Positions 23,283 through 31,334 of a DNA stretch of 64,000 nucleotides are shown here, piece by piece. Source of the DNA: VRUE01 sp963703335 (lineage in GTDB: Bacteria > Actinomycetota > Thermoleophilia > Solirubrobacterales > 70-9). The notes beneath the pieces were generated by a model that had not been told where the DNA came from, did not search any database, and worked only from the letters and a program-made list of their open reading frames with translations. The stretch's first letter is position 1. Each line of letters opens with the position of its first letter. The stretch covers positions 744,001 to 808,000 of the forward strand of contig OY969812.1 of assembly GCA_963703335.1 (NCBI GenBank), written 5' to 3'. Made by a program: the position numbers and the translations under genes.

Positions 23283-23669
23283 TCAGGAAGCGCCGGCCGC
23301 GGCGACGGAGCCGTTCAGCTCCTCGCAGGCGTCCTGCGCCTGCTCTCGTGTGCTCCAGACGTCCGCGCGCAGCTCCTCGGTCCAGGTGTCGAGGACCTGA
23401 AAGCCCTCGGCGGTAACCTCGACCACGTGGCGCGGAGCCTCCTCGGCGTAGTAGCACTCGGCGCGCTCGCCGAGCCGCGCCCAACCAAGACCGAGCTCGT
23501 CGGCGAGGTGGCGCAGGTCGCAGAGCAGTTCTGAGATTGCCTCCTCGCCGTTTTCGGGGTCACGTGCCCGCGAGGGGCGCTGGCCAGGTTCGAGGTCGGA
23601 CCCGTCGTAGCCGGCGATCGCCCGGGCGGCGCGATCGCGCCGGCGCCGGTTGGCGCCCGCCTCATCCAT
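23283..23669 (-). CDS. Unknown 128-residue protein
   Basis: MDEAGANRRRRDRAARAIAG is a basic start, followed by an acidic core with HVVEVTAEGFQVLDTWTEEL and a helical end. The ATG lies eight bases inside the previous gene's end. No family is recognised. Confidence 0.5.
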   Translation of the reverse strand: MDEAGANRRRRDRAARAIAGYDGSDLEPGQRPSRARDPENGEEAISELLCDLRHLADELGLGWARLGERAECYYAEEAPRHVVEVTAEGFQVLDTWTEELRADVWSTREQAQDACEELNGSVAAAGAS

Positions 23670-23841
23670 CGTCGGGCTCCGGGTAGCCCGGGCCCTTGAC
23701 TGCGGGCGGGCGGTCGAAGTCGAGGAGCACCTCGCAGCACTCCTCGCACTCCAGGGCAATGTTCTCGCCGTCGGCGTAGTGCACGCAGGCGATCTCGTGG
23801 CCGACGTGGCGGGCCAAATCGGAATAAGTGTGGGCGGCCAT
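23662..23841 (-). CDS. 59-residue Cys-rich protein (putative single zinc site)
   Basis: A strong SD (AAAGGAGG) precedes MAAHTYSDLARHVGHEIACV. The core ALECEECCEVLLDFDRP carries CxxCC, and an upstream HEIAC could complete a zinc site. Short proteins with a near-identical DLAxHVGHEIxC...ECExCxEVLLDFDRP layout are familiar to me from actinobacterial genomes as hypotheticals. Its end overlaps the next gene. Confidence 0.65.
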   Translation of the reverse strand: MAAHTYSDLARHVGHEIACVHYADGENIALECEECCEVLLDFDRPPAVKGPGYPEPDDG

Positions 23842-23851
23842 CTGCCTCCTT

Positions 23852-24091
23852 TCAGGTCTGCTGGCCGGGGCCGAGAACGCGGTCGGCGCCCTCGGTGGCG
23901 AGGTCCAGGCGCAGCTGCGCCTGGATGCGTTCGTAGCCCTCCTGCTCGAGCAGGAGGGCGGCGCCGAGTTCGATCGGGTCCTTGGTCCCCAGGTAGGCGG
24001 CGATGTCGGCGAGCTGGGCTTTGACCTCCTCGGGACTGCCGTGTACGCAGCCGGTGCGCCGCACCTGCCGGTAGGCCTCCTCGATGCTCAC
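23852..24091 (-). CDS. Unknown 79-residue helical protein
   Basis: MSIEEAYRQVRRTGCVHGSP, then almost entirely helical (EEVKAQLADIAAYLGTKDPI; LLLEQEGYERIQAQLRLDLA). The start overlaps the preceding stop (ATGA). The function is unknown. Confidence 0.5.
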   Translation of the reverse strand: MSIEEAYRQVRRTGCVHGSPEEVKAQLADIAAYLGTKDPIELGAALLLEQEGYERIQAQLRLDLATEGADRVLGPGQQT

Positions 24092-24588
24092 CGCGCGGCC
24101 GCGGCGAGACGCCGCAGCCGCCAGAACCGCCGCCGGCGCCCATCGCGGCCAAGCGCCCGCTCGCCCTGGCGCAGCGCCTCGAAGCTCGGCAGCAGCGCGC
24201 TGGCGCGCGCCAGGAGCTCCTCGATCGCGGCGCAGGCCTCCTCGAAGCCGCCGTCCTCGGGGTTGAAGACATACTTGGTCTCGAAGGAGAGGGTCGCCAG
24301 CTGGCGCATCGCCACCGGCAGGCCGATAGGCAGCTCCTCCTCGCGGACGGCGACGATCACCGAGTCTTCGATCGCGTAGACGATCACCTCGACCCCGGGC
24401 GCGCCGCTGATCGCCCCCGCCTCGAGGGCGTCGCCGAAGCGGCGTGAGAGCGCCGCGGCAACGCCGCCTTCGCAGTAGCCGTCGATGCCCTCAAGCTCAC
24501 CGAAATCCTCGCGGGTAGTGGCTGCGAAGCGCTCGCGGTCAAGCGCGAAGGGCACGTCTGCGGCCCTCCGCGCAAGCGGTCTTTTCAT
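24088..24588 (-). CDS. Unknown 166-residue protein
   Basis: The AAGGAGGAG SD fixes the start, MKRPLARRAADVPFALDRER. The middle is beta-rich (VEVIVYAIEDSVIVAVREEE). The end is a long basic helix (GERALGRDGRRRRFWRLRRL) that could bind nucleic acid. No family is recognised. Confidence 0.5.
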   Translation of the reverse strand: MKRPLARRAADVPFALDRERFAATTREDFGELEGIDGYCEGGVAAALSRRFGDALEAGAISGAPGVEVIVYAIEDSVIVAVREEELPIGLPVAMRQLATLSFETKYVFNPEDGGFEEACAAIEELLARASALLPSFEALRQGERALGRDGRRRRFWRLRRLAAAAR

Positions 24589-24637
24589 CTTCTCCTCCTT
24601 GGGTAGGTGGTGCAGAGGGCCCTGGGCGAGGTGGCGC

Positions 24638-25096
24638 TCAGGGCAGCGGGATGACGAGCAACATCTCCCGCCCGAACTCAGGCGAGCTCAGCTCGCCGGG
24701 TGCCAGGAGCTCGAAGGTGACAGCCATCTCGGCGAAGCGAGGGTGGGTCAGGGCGAAGACCTCGCCGGTGCGCAGCTGTGAGCCGGTCTCGAGCACGTAG
24801 AGGCCGATTTCGTGCAGCAGCTGCTGGGCCATCGGCGCGAAGACGCCGGGGACGTTCAGCAGCGCCAGCTCGGGATGGCCGGCTTGCTCGTGCAGGCCCG
24901 AGGTGGTGAAGTAGGCGCCGCGGCGCCAGGCCTCACCGCCGAGCCAGGAGCCGCAGCGCATCTCGGCGAGCAGCTCGGGGCCGAGGCCCCTGCCGCCCGA
25001 GGTGGCCGCGCCCAGGCGTTCGCACTCGGCGCCCGCCTCGTGGTCGATGGCGAGCGTCGCGGGGGTGTGCAGGATCTGCAGTCGTGGACTGTCCAT
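24638..25096 (-). CDS. DUF4262-like protein
   Basis: 152 residues starting MDSPRLQILHTPATLAIDHE (GAGGAG SD). The segment YFTTSGLHEQAGHPELALLN, followed by a helix and YVLETGSQLRTGEVFALTHP, resembles the G-L-x-x-x-x-x-H-P-E-L signature of DUF4262. The biochemical role of that family is not known. The gene starts just left of a hairpin and of the divergent plus-strand gene. Confidence 0.5.
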   Translation of the reverse strand: MDSPRLQILHTPATLAIDHEAGAECERLGAATSGGRGLGPELLAEMRCGSWLGGEAWRRGAYFTTSGLHEQAGHPELALLNVPGVFAPMAQQLLHEIGLYVLETGSQLRTGEVFALTHPRFAEMAVTFELLAPGELSSPEFGREMLLVIPLP

Positions 25097-25117
25097 GTCT
25101 CCTCTCGATCTGTGGAT

Positions 25118-25139
25118 CCGCCCGCCGAGCGGCGGGCGG
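25118..25139. repeat. Hairpin in the leader of the DUF4262-like gene
   Basis: CCGCCCGCCG (25118-25127) and CGGCGGGCGG (25130-25139) are exact complements around AG. Unlike a terminator, it lies between a divergent promoter region and a start codon, so it would be in the 5' leader of the minus-strand mRNA. Confidence 0.55.
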
Positions 25140-25285
25140 TCTTGGGGGCGCTCGACCTCGGATGGCGAGCGCCACCTGTTCGCCGCCTCACAGGCAGCCG
25201 GGCGCGGCGACTCGGCCACCAGCGCCCCGGCCCGGGCGCAGGGTGTAGGGACACGCCCGCCGCGATGGGCGTACGGTTTCGCGGC

Positions 25286-25486
25286 GTGATCGTCTACGTC
25301 CTCACCCACAACGAGGTCAACGAGGGCGGCACGGTGGAGGGCGTCTACTCAACCGAGCAGAAGGCCCGCGACGAAGCGATGAGCCGCGGCCTGCCGGCTG
25401 GAGATGGCTCGGCCTTCTTCTGGGAGATCGTTCCCTTCGAGGTGGACGGCCCCCCGGACGGCCTCGACCCGATCAGGCTCTACTAG
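25286..25486 (+). CDS. Small plus-strand protein of the VYSTEEKA type
   Basis: 66 residues from GTG: MIVYVLTHNEVNEGGTVEGV, then YSTEQKARDEAMSRGL and FFWEIVPFEVDG. It is the only clear plus-strand gene between 3.7 and 44.9 kb. TACGGT, ten bases upstream, could be a -10 element for a leaderless mRNA. An ATG seven codons earlier is the alternative start. The layout (strand, YST-x-E-x-A helix, EI-x-x-x-EVDG end) is shared with the 30244-30513 product, so they look like paralogues. Confidence 0.6.
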   Translation: MIVYVLTHNEVNEGGTVEGVYSTEQKARDEAMSRGLPAGDGSAFFWEIVPFEVDGPPDGLDPIRLY

Positions 25487-25603
25487 CGGCCAGGCCACGA
25501 CAGCGCGGCCCCGATCCCCTGGCGGACTCGCTCGGACTCAGGCGGCGAGCGCCATCTGCTCGCCGACACAGCTCGCGCAGAGCCGGCGCGGCCGGACCGG
25601 CTC

Positions 25604-26845
25604 TCAGTGGGCCTCTTCGGGCCCCGGGTCGGCGTCGAGCAGCGAGGGCGCCTCGCTGGGAACCTCGGGGCCCGACACCTCGGCCGTGGCGGCCTCGGGC
25701 AGCACAGCGGCGCGCTCGGCCGCGGCCTCCGCCTCGGCTTCGGCTTTCTGGAGGCGCTCGGAGATCCACTCCAAGAGCTCCCGCGAGCGGGCCTCGACGT
25801 TGCCTTTGCCCTCTTTCAGGGCGACCTTGCAGCGACGCTCGAGCTCGACCGCCGTGATCCCGGCCCCCTCGGCTTCGGCGAGAGTGGTGGCGAGCTCTGC
25901 CGCCTGCTCGTCGGTGAGCCGGTCGGGCATCTGGTCAAAGAGCGCCTCGGTGAGCTCTCCGCGCAGCCGCTCGAACTCGCCGCTGACGAGCGCCTCGGCC
26001 AGGGTGCGCTTGGCGGCCGGGCGCGCCGGGGCGCCGCTCGGCTGTCCCTCGGCGGCGTCGACGATCACCGACGGGCCCTCCGCGCCTGGGCCTTCGGGCG
26101 GAGGCGCCGCGGCGGCCGGGGCCGGCGGAGCCGGCGGCTGCATGGCGGCGGCGGGCGGCGGGGTGCTCGGCGCCGGCGGGGCTGCGGGCACGTCGACCGC
26201 GACCGCGGCGGAGCCGCCGCTCTCCTCGCCGCCGATCGCGGCCAGCGAGATCCCCAGCTCCTCGGCGGTGTAGAGGCCGGAGAGCTGGGAGGGGAAGGCC
26301 TTTCGCAGCGCTAGGGCCTCGGCCCGGATGCTCAGCATGTGGGACGGCTTGCCGCCCACCTTGTTCCACAGCGAGTCGGCGCCGGCGTCGCCCTGGGGGG
26401 CGAAGTCGTGCCAGTTGGCGGTGCCGGTGGTCGGCACCTTGGTGCCCTTGCGGTGGACGCGGACCCGGGCGGCGATCGGCGTGTCCTCGCCCGACCAGTA
26501 GTCAGTCCAGTTGCCGTCCGAATCGCACCATTCCGGGTCGCTCTGGCCGTCGTAGAGCTCGGTGCGCTCGGCCAGCAGGCGCATGCCGTCGATCGTCGCG
26601 ACGGCGTGCATCGTGCCGTTCTCCCAGACGGCGTAAATCTGGCCAGCCAGGGGCTCGAGGTCGTAGATCCGGCATTCGAGCAGGAACTGGTCGACCTCTT
26701 TGTCTTCGGGCGTGACCCGGCGACCAGCGCCGTCGGGGCCGGGTTCGTACTTCTTCATCTTCGCCTTGACCGCCGCGCGGTAACGGAGGGCGTCATGCTT
26801 GGCGCCGTCCCCGTTTCGCGATGGGGCCTCTGCGGTTGCACTCAT
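25604..26845 (-). CDS. RecT/Bet-family single-strand annealing protein
   Basis: 413 residues with an AAGGAG SD. Residues 45-220 match phage Bet/RecT. FLLECRIYDLEPLAGQIYAV, then HAVATIDGMRLLAERTELYD, EWCDSDGNWTDYW, IAARVRVHRKG, PSHMLSIRAEALALRKAFPS and GLYTAEELG are the usual conserved blocks in order. A Pro/Ala-rich linker and an extra helical C-terminal domain (from ~290) are unusual extensions. It anneals complementary strands and would work with the 21622-22515 exonuclease. Confidence 0.85.
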   Translation of the reverse strand: MSATAEAPSRNGDGAKHDALRYRAAVKAKMKKYEPGPDGAGRRVTPEDKEVDQFLLECRIYDLEPLAGQIYAVWENGTMHAVATIDGMRLLAERTELYDGQSDPEWCDSDGNWTDYWSGEDTPIAARVRVHRKGTKVPTTGTANWHDFAPQGDAGADSLWNKVGGKPSHMLSIRAEALALRKAFPSQLSGLYTAEELGISLAAIGGEESGGSAAVAVDVPAAPPAPSTPPPAAAMQPPAPPAPAAAAPPPEGPGAEGPSVIVDAAEGQPSGAPARPAAKRTLAEALVSGEFERLRGELTEALFDQMPDRLTDEQAAELATTLAEAEGAGITAVELERRCKVALKEGKGNVEARSRELLEWISERLQKAEAEAEAAAERAAVLPEAATAEVSGPEVPSEAPSLLDADPGPEEAH

Positions 26846-26958
26846 CGAAACTCCTTCCGGGCGCGCCGCGTCAAACGCGGGCGCCGTGGATCGGCGGCAC
26901 CAGAGTGACCGGCGCCGCTCAGGGTGTGTGTGGGCGGGCCCGCTCGGGGCCCGCGGGC

Positions 26959-28890
26959 CTACAGCCCCGCCTCGGTGACGAAGCGCGAGGTCTTCACCTG
27001 CTTGCCCCAGCGCCGCGCGCAGCTCGACATCACGAGGCTCTCCCGCGCGCGGGTCAGCGCCACGTAGGCGAGGCGGCGCTCCTCTTCGGTGCGGCCCTCC
27101 TGCAGGGCGCGGGTGGAGGGCATCACCCCCTCGTCGAGGCCGGCGACCCAGACGTGGGCGAACTCCAGGCCCTTGACCGCGTGCACCGTGCCGAGCGCTA
27201 GCGAGGAGGCCGTGCGCCGGGTATCCGTCGAATACAGCGTCAGCTCCTGCAGGAACTCCGCCAAGGCGGGGCGGCGGCCCTCGACCAGGCACTGCTGCTG
27301 GTAGGAGCGGGCCGCACGGAAGAGCTCGCGGACGCTGCCGAGCTGCCCGGCGCCCGCCCGCCCACGGCGGCGCAAGCGATCGGGGATGCCGGAGATGACG
27401 ATGATGTCGCCGACCAGCATCTTGAACTCGCGCCGCCCGCCGCGGGCGATCTCGCGGATCTGTTCCATCGACTCCCCGAAGGCGATCGCCGCCTTGCCGC
27501 GGCTCTCGCCGATGCCGGCCTCCCAGGGCACCAGGCAGACCTGCTCGTAGCCGAACCCGCGCGACTTGGCGACCTCGGTCAGGGTGCGAGCGGTCGCCGG
27601 GCCGAGGCCCGGGCGCGATTCCAGGGCCCGCGCGAAGGCGGCCGAGTTGGCTGGGTTGACGGTCAGCGTCAGCCAGGCGAGCGCGTCGCGGACCTCCGAG
27701 CGCGCCCACAGCGCCCGTTCGCCCAGGGTGGTGTAGGGGATGCCGCGGGTGGCGAGGGCGATCTCCAGGTCCTGGCGGACCCGCAGGCCCCGCATCCGCA
27801 CCAGCACCCCGAGCTGCCCGGGCGCGACGCCGGCTTCGATGTGGCTCTGGGCCCAGGCGGCGATCGCTTCGGCCTCCTCCTCCTCTGAGTCGTAGTGCTC
27901 ATAGATCGGGTCCGGGCCGGCGCCGTCGGCGGCTTCGAGGGCCTTGGGGCGGCGCTGCTCGTTGTGGGCGATCAGCCGCAGGGCCGCGTCGACGATGCCG
28001 CCGTGGGAGCGGTAGTTGCGCCGCAGGAGGACCGCGGCCGCGCTCGGGAAGTAGCGCTCGAAGTCGACCGTGAATTCGGGGTCGGCGCCGCGGAAGGCGT
28101 AGACGATCTGATCGTCGTCAGCGACGACCGTCAGCCCGGCGCCGCTCGGCGCCAGCAACCTGATCATCGCGAACTGGGCCTCGGAGACGTCGTGGAACTC
28201 GTCGACGAGGAGGGCCTTGACCCCCGCCCGCCAGGGCGCGGCGTGGCGCTCATCGGAGAGGACGATCGCCGCGGCCCGCACCAGGCCCTCGAAGTCCAAG
28301 GCGTTTGCGGAACGCAGGTCGGCCTCGTAGATGTCGAAGGCCCGGGCCAGCTCCCCCTCCCCGCGCACCACCCACAGCGCGGAGTCCTCGAGGTTGGCCT
28401 TGGCGGTGCCGATCCGGCGCACCAGCTCGTGGGCGTCGACGCCGGGCTCTGCCCGCTCGACCGCCGAGCGCGCCAGCTGCAGCTGGTCGTCGGAGTCGAA
28501 GATCGAGAACTGGGGACCGAGGCCGACGACCTCGGGATGGCCGCGCACCACCTGGGCGGCGAGCGCGTGGATCGTCGAGATCCTCACCCCCGCCAGCTCA
28601 GAGGGAAGCTCGGCCTCCACGCGCTCTGACATCTCGGTCGCGGCGGCATTGGTGAAGGTGATCGCCACAACCTGGGCCGGGGTGATCTCACCGCCTCTGA
28701 CCAGGTGGATGATCCGCTGGGTCAGGACACGGGTCTTGCCCGCGCCCGGGCCGGCGACGACCAGGAGCGGGCGCTCCAGCGAAGCGTGGACCGCAGCGCC
28801 CTGGTCGGCATCGAGACTGCGCTCCTGCGCGGGAGCCGGTGCCTCTTCGATTGCCCCCTCGATCGGGGGCGCCTCAGTTGCTTGAGCCAT
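26959..28890 (-). CDS. UvrD/PcrA-like superfamily 1A DNA helicase
   Basis: 643 residues. Motif I is VVAGPGAGKTRVL (~48), Ia VVAITFTNAAATEMSERV, II LLVDEFHDV (~220), III VVADDDQIVYAFRGAD, IV RRNYRS, V LGTVHAVKGLEFAHVWVAGL, and VI RLAYVALTRARESL. GAAAGGAGG precedes the ATG. It is shorter than UvrD (~720), lacking part of the 2B region. It is a 3'-5' translocase for repair, rolling-circle type replication or removal of RecA filaments. Chromosomal copies exist in all bacteria, so this is an element-borne extra. Confidence 0.9.
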   Translation of the reverse strand: MAQATEAPPIEGAIEEAPAPAQERSLDADQGAAVHASLERPLLVVAGPGAGKTRVLTQRIIHLVRGGEITPAQVVAITFTNAAATEMSERVEAELPSELAGVRISTIHALAAQVVRGHPEVVGLGPQFSIFDSDDQLQLARSAVERAEPGVDAHELVRRIGTAKANLEDSALWVVRGEGELARAFDIYEADLRSANALDFEGLVRAAAIVLSDERHAAPWRAGVKALLVDEFHDVSEAQFAMIRLLAPSGAGLTVVADDDQIVYAFRGADPEFTVDFERYFPSAAAVLLRRNYRSHGGIVDAALRLIAHNEQRRPKALEAADGAGPDPIYEHYDSEEEEAEAIAAWAQSHIEAGVAPGQLGVLVRMRGLRVRQDLEIALATRGIPYTTLGERALWARSEVRDALAWLTLTVNPANSAAFARALESRPGLGPATARTLTEVAKSRGFGYEQVCLVPWEAGIGESRGKAAIAFGESMEQIREIARGGRREFKMLVGDIIVISGIPDRLRRRGRAGAGQLGSVRELFRAARSYQQQCLVEGRRPALAEFLQELTLYSTDTRRTASSLALGTVHAVKGLEFAHVWVAGLDEGVMPSTRALQEGRTEEERRLAYVALTRARESLVMSSCARRWGKQVKTSRFVTEAGL

Positions 28891-28968
28891 CCCACCTCCT
28901 TTCGGTGTGGCTGGGAGCCCGTCGCGGGCCCGATGTGTTGCCGGCGCGCTCCCGCCGGCGCCTCCCTC

Positions 28969-29439
28969 TCAGCCCTCTTCACAGAGGACTTCGAAGTTGG
29001 GCTCGGCGTCGGCCGGAGAGTCGTATTCGCGGACCACGACCCGGCCCGGCTCAAAGAGCGCCAGGAAGCGGTCGACGAGGACGACCGCCCCGCGCTCGGT
29101 CTCCGCGCACTCGTCGTATTCGCCGCGCTCGTGAAGGACGGCGATCGCCGCGGCGAGGCGCGGATCATCGGCGGCGGCGAAGCGGGCTTCGCCGACCAGG
29201 CGGGCCAGCTCGGGCTCGCCCTCGGCCTCGAGCATCGCCTCCGCCAGCGCGATCACGAGTTCGTATTCGTTTTGGCGGTTGGCCTCGCGGTGGGCGGCTT
29301 CGGCCGGAAAGGGGCCGACCCTGTGGGTGCCCGATTCGGCGAAGAAGACCCCGTCGGAGTGCTCGGCCACCCCCCACTCGCGCCCCTCGGGCACCGGGAA
29401 GGCAGCCCGGCTGAGATCCCGGCGCGCGGCGGCACCCAT
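28969..29439 (-). CDS. Unknown acidic 156-residue protein
   Basis: MGAAARRDLSRAAFPVPEGR, with the ATG sharing a base with the previous stop. The first part has a WGVAEHSDGVFFAESGTHRV beta pattern. The second is helical and acidic (RQNEYELVIALAEAMLEAEG). No family is recognised. Confidence 0.5.
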   Translation of the reverse strand: MGAAARRDLSRAAFPVPEGREWGVAEHSDGVFFAESGTHRVGPFPAEAAHREANRQNEYELVIALAEAMLEAEGEPELARLVGEARFAAADDPRLAAAIAVLHERGEYDECAETERGAVVLVDRFLALFEPGRVVVREYDSPADAEPNFEVLCEEG

Positions 29440-29807
29440 CAGGCGCTCGCTCCCGCAAGCTCGGCGCCGACCGCGATACCGACGCGGGAGCAGCCGAGAC
29501 GCCGGGGCGCCACGCAACGCAGGGTGCGCGGCGGGGCGCTGGGGCGGCAGCGGGCGGGGTCGCTCGGCACCGCGGGCCGCTCGGGCGCGGGCTCGGCGGC
29601 GGGAGCGCCGCTCCACTCGAGGGTCAGCTCGATCGCCCGGGGCGGCTCGTCCTCGCCGCGGGCGAGAGCCACCGGCAGCCAGTCGGCGACCTCGCCGGCC
29701 ATCTGCGCGAAACAGGCCACCAGCGAGGGTGCGGCGACCTCGGCGAAGGCATCGCCGCTTTTGCCGTCGGGGAAGAGCGCGAAGGCGCTCATCGTGAACT
29801 CATCCAT
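29439..29807 (-). CDS. Unknown 122-residue protein
   Basis: The AAAGGAG SD precedes MDEFTMSAFALFPDGKSGDA. The first 70 residues are a mixed alpha-beta segment. The end is Pro/Arg-rich with two Cys (RCRPSAPPRTLRCVAP). The function is unknown. Confidence 0.45.
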   Translation of the reverse strand: MDEFTMSAFALFPDGKSGDAFAEVAAPSLVACFAQMAGEVADWLPVALARGEDEPPRAIELTLEWSGAPAAEPAPERPAVPSDPARCRPSAPPRTLRCVAPRRLGCSRVGIAVGAELAGASA

Positions 29808-30241
29808 CGGGTTTCTCCTTTCCTTCGGATTCCTCGGCGCCGCAGCCCCCGCAGCTGGCCGTGCCGACGTTCATGTAGTGGCAGGGGGAGCCCCCCCGCC
29901 TCGGCGCGGCACTTCCACCCCAGGCCGGCACGCTCGACGAGCTCGTCGAGCATCGCCAGCTCTGAGTCGTAGGCCGCGTTGAACAGCAGCTCGATCGCTT
30001 CGGCGCCGGCGATGCGAAGCGCCGCGCGGGCCGCGGGGCGGTGCCGGTCCACGATCCGGCGCACCGCGACGGCGAGGATCATCGCGCCGCGGTGACCCAG
30101 CCACGATGGGCGCGGCGGCGGGTCGGCCGAGCCGTTCCCCCCGTACTCGCTGCAGAGCCGCTCGAGCTCCTCGCTCGGAACCCGGTCTTCGCCCACCAGG
30201 CGCTCGGCTTCGCAGCGCAGGGTGTAGGAATCGGCGGGCAC
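29800..30241 (-). CDS. Unknown protein with apparent -1/+1 frameshift at a G7 run
   Basis: The first frame (MPADSYTLRCEAERLVGEDR ... ERAGLGWKCRAEAG) is a normal helical protein. At the seven-C run (29891-29897 on the plus strand) it runs into Arg-rich nonsense. The neighbouring frame then reads GSPCHYMNVGTASCGGCGAE and ends eight bases inside the next start, exactly as the gene at 23662 does. Joined, the product is about 146 residues with a Cys-rich zinc-like tail. Either a homopolymer sequencing error or real (possibly programmed) frameshifting explains this. Confidence 0.5.
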
Positions 30242-30243
30242 GC

Positions 30244-30513
30244 TCAGGACGCCCCCGCCGCGGCCCCGATGCCCTCGACATCGCAGCCGACGATCTCGTA
30301 GAACTCGGTCCCCTCCTGGGCGGCGAAGTACATCTCGACTGCCTCGACGTCATCGGCCGGCGGGCTCGCCGGCAGGGACTTCTCGCGCTGGCGCGCTTCG
30401 GCCCAGTCTCGGCGGGCGATCACCGCCGCGGCCTCGTAGGCCGCCTCGGCGCTGGTGTAGACGGTGATGTCGCGCCCGTGGCGGTGCTCGAAGACGAACA
30501 CGTGGACGTCCAT
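30244..30513 (-). CDS. Small protein of the VYSTEEKA type
   Basis: 89 residues: MDVHVFVFEHRHGRDITVYT, SAEAAYEAAAVIARRDW, then EFYEIVGCDVEG. It has the same strand-helix-EI-x-x-x-(E/D)V-x-G plan as the plus-strand gene at 25286. GAAAGGAG precedes the ATG. The function is unknown. Confidence 0.55.
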   Translation of the reverse strand: MDVHVFVFEHRHGRDITVYTSAEAAYEAAAVIARRDWAEARQREKSLPASPPADDVEAVEMYFAAQEGTEFYEIVGCDVEGIGAAAGAS

Positions 30514-30569
30514 CTGGACTCCTTTCGGTCAGGGGCGGCAGCGGGATGCCACCGCGGTTGTGGCGGCGC

Positions 30570-30797
30570 TCAGGCGCCGCGCTCGGGAACGGCAACGACG
30601 CGGTAGCCGTCGCGCAGAAGATGGATCTCCGCGGTGCGGTAGCGAGCGGCCGCGACGATCGGGCAGGCCTCCCCGATGTAGGGGACGGGGAGCGGGCGGT
30701 CCCAGCGGATCCCGCCGGTGAGCATGTTGGCGAGGAAGCGCTCGGCCTCCTCGGGGTCGGCGGCCTCAACGACGACCGCGACGGCGAAGCGCTCCAT
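30570..30797 (-). CDS. Unknown 75-residue protein
   Basis: MERFAVAVVVEAADPEEAER starts in a TGATG overlap. The pattern beta-alpha-beta (AEIHLLRDGYRVVAVPERG at the end) suggests a ferredoxin-like small fold. No family is recognised. Confidence 0.5.
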   Translation of the reverse strand: MERFAVAVVVEAADPEEAERFLANMLTGGIRWDRPLPVPYIGEACPIVAAARYRTAEIHLLRDGYRVVAVPERGA

Positions 30798-31333
30798 CAG
30801 ATCGCCGCCCCGACGGGCAGGACCTCGAAGGGCTCCAGCCGCCAGCCGGTGAGGCGGTAGACCGTCTCCTTGGGGCCGCGGAAGTGGCCCTGGGCGGGGT
30901 CGACGGCCTCGAAGGTGCGGCAGGGGCCCTCGGGGGTCAGGTAGTCGAGCTCGAAGCGGACCCGGGCGCCGGGGGTGACCGCCGCCAGATGGCGCAGTCG
31001 GGCCCGGCAGCGCGAGCGCCACTCGAGGGCGTGCTCGTTCGTGGTCGGGCTGAGGAGGTCGAGGACGGGGGCGGGGCACTCGCACTGAGCCGGGCCCTGG
31101 GACTCCTCCATCTCCTTGTAGCCGAAGCGCGAGCCCGAGCGGCCGGTGGTGAGGACGACGAGCGCCCAGACCTCGCCCCCTGCCTTCTCGCGGACGGCGG
31201 CGTAGAAGGTGCCGCCGATGCCGTCGAGGTGGGCGCTGGCGAGGATCTCCTGGCCCTCGCCGAGCAGCTCGCGGGCGAAGAAGTCCTCGTGGCTCTCGCC
31301 GGCGGGGCGGTGGTCGATCAGGGTCCATCCCAT
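30797..31333 (-). CDS. DUF6927-like protein
   Basis: 178 residues starting MGWTLIDHRPAGESHEDFFA. The MGW-x-x-x-x-R-P-x-G-x-S-x-x-x-F start is one I associate with a plasmid/phage family (DUF6927). A beta-rich core (GIGGTFYAAVREKAGGEVWA), CECPAPVLDLLSP and a C-terminal RLTGWRLEPFEVL follow. It starts one base after the stop of the ChlI-DprA gene. The function is unknown. Confidence 0.55.
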   Translation of the reverse strand: MGWTLIDHRPAGESHEDFFARELLGEGQEILASAHLDGIGGTFYAAVREKAGGEVWALVVLTTGRSGSRFGYKEMEESQGPAQCECPAPVLDLLSPTTNEHALEWRSRCRARLRHLAAVTPGARVRFELDYLTPEGPCRTFEAVDPAQGHFRGPKETVYRLTGWRLEPFEVLPVGAAI

Positions 31334-31334
31334 C

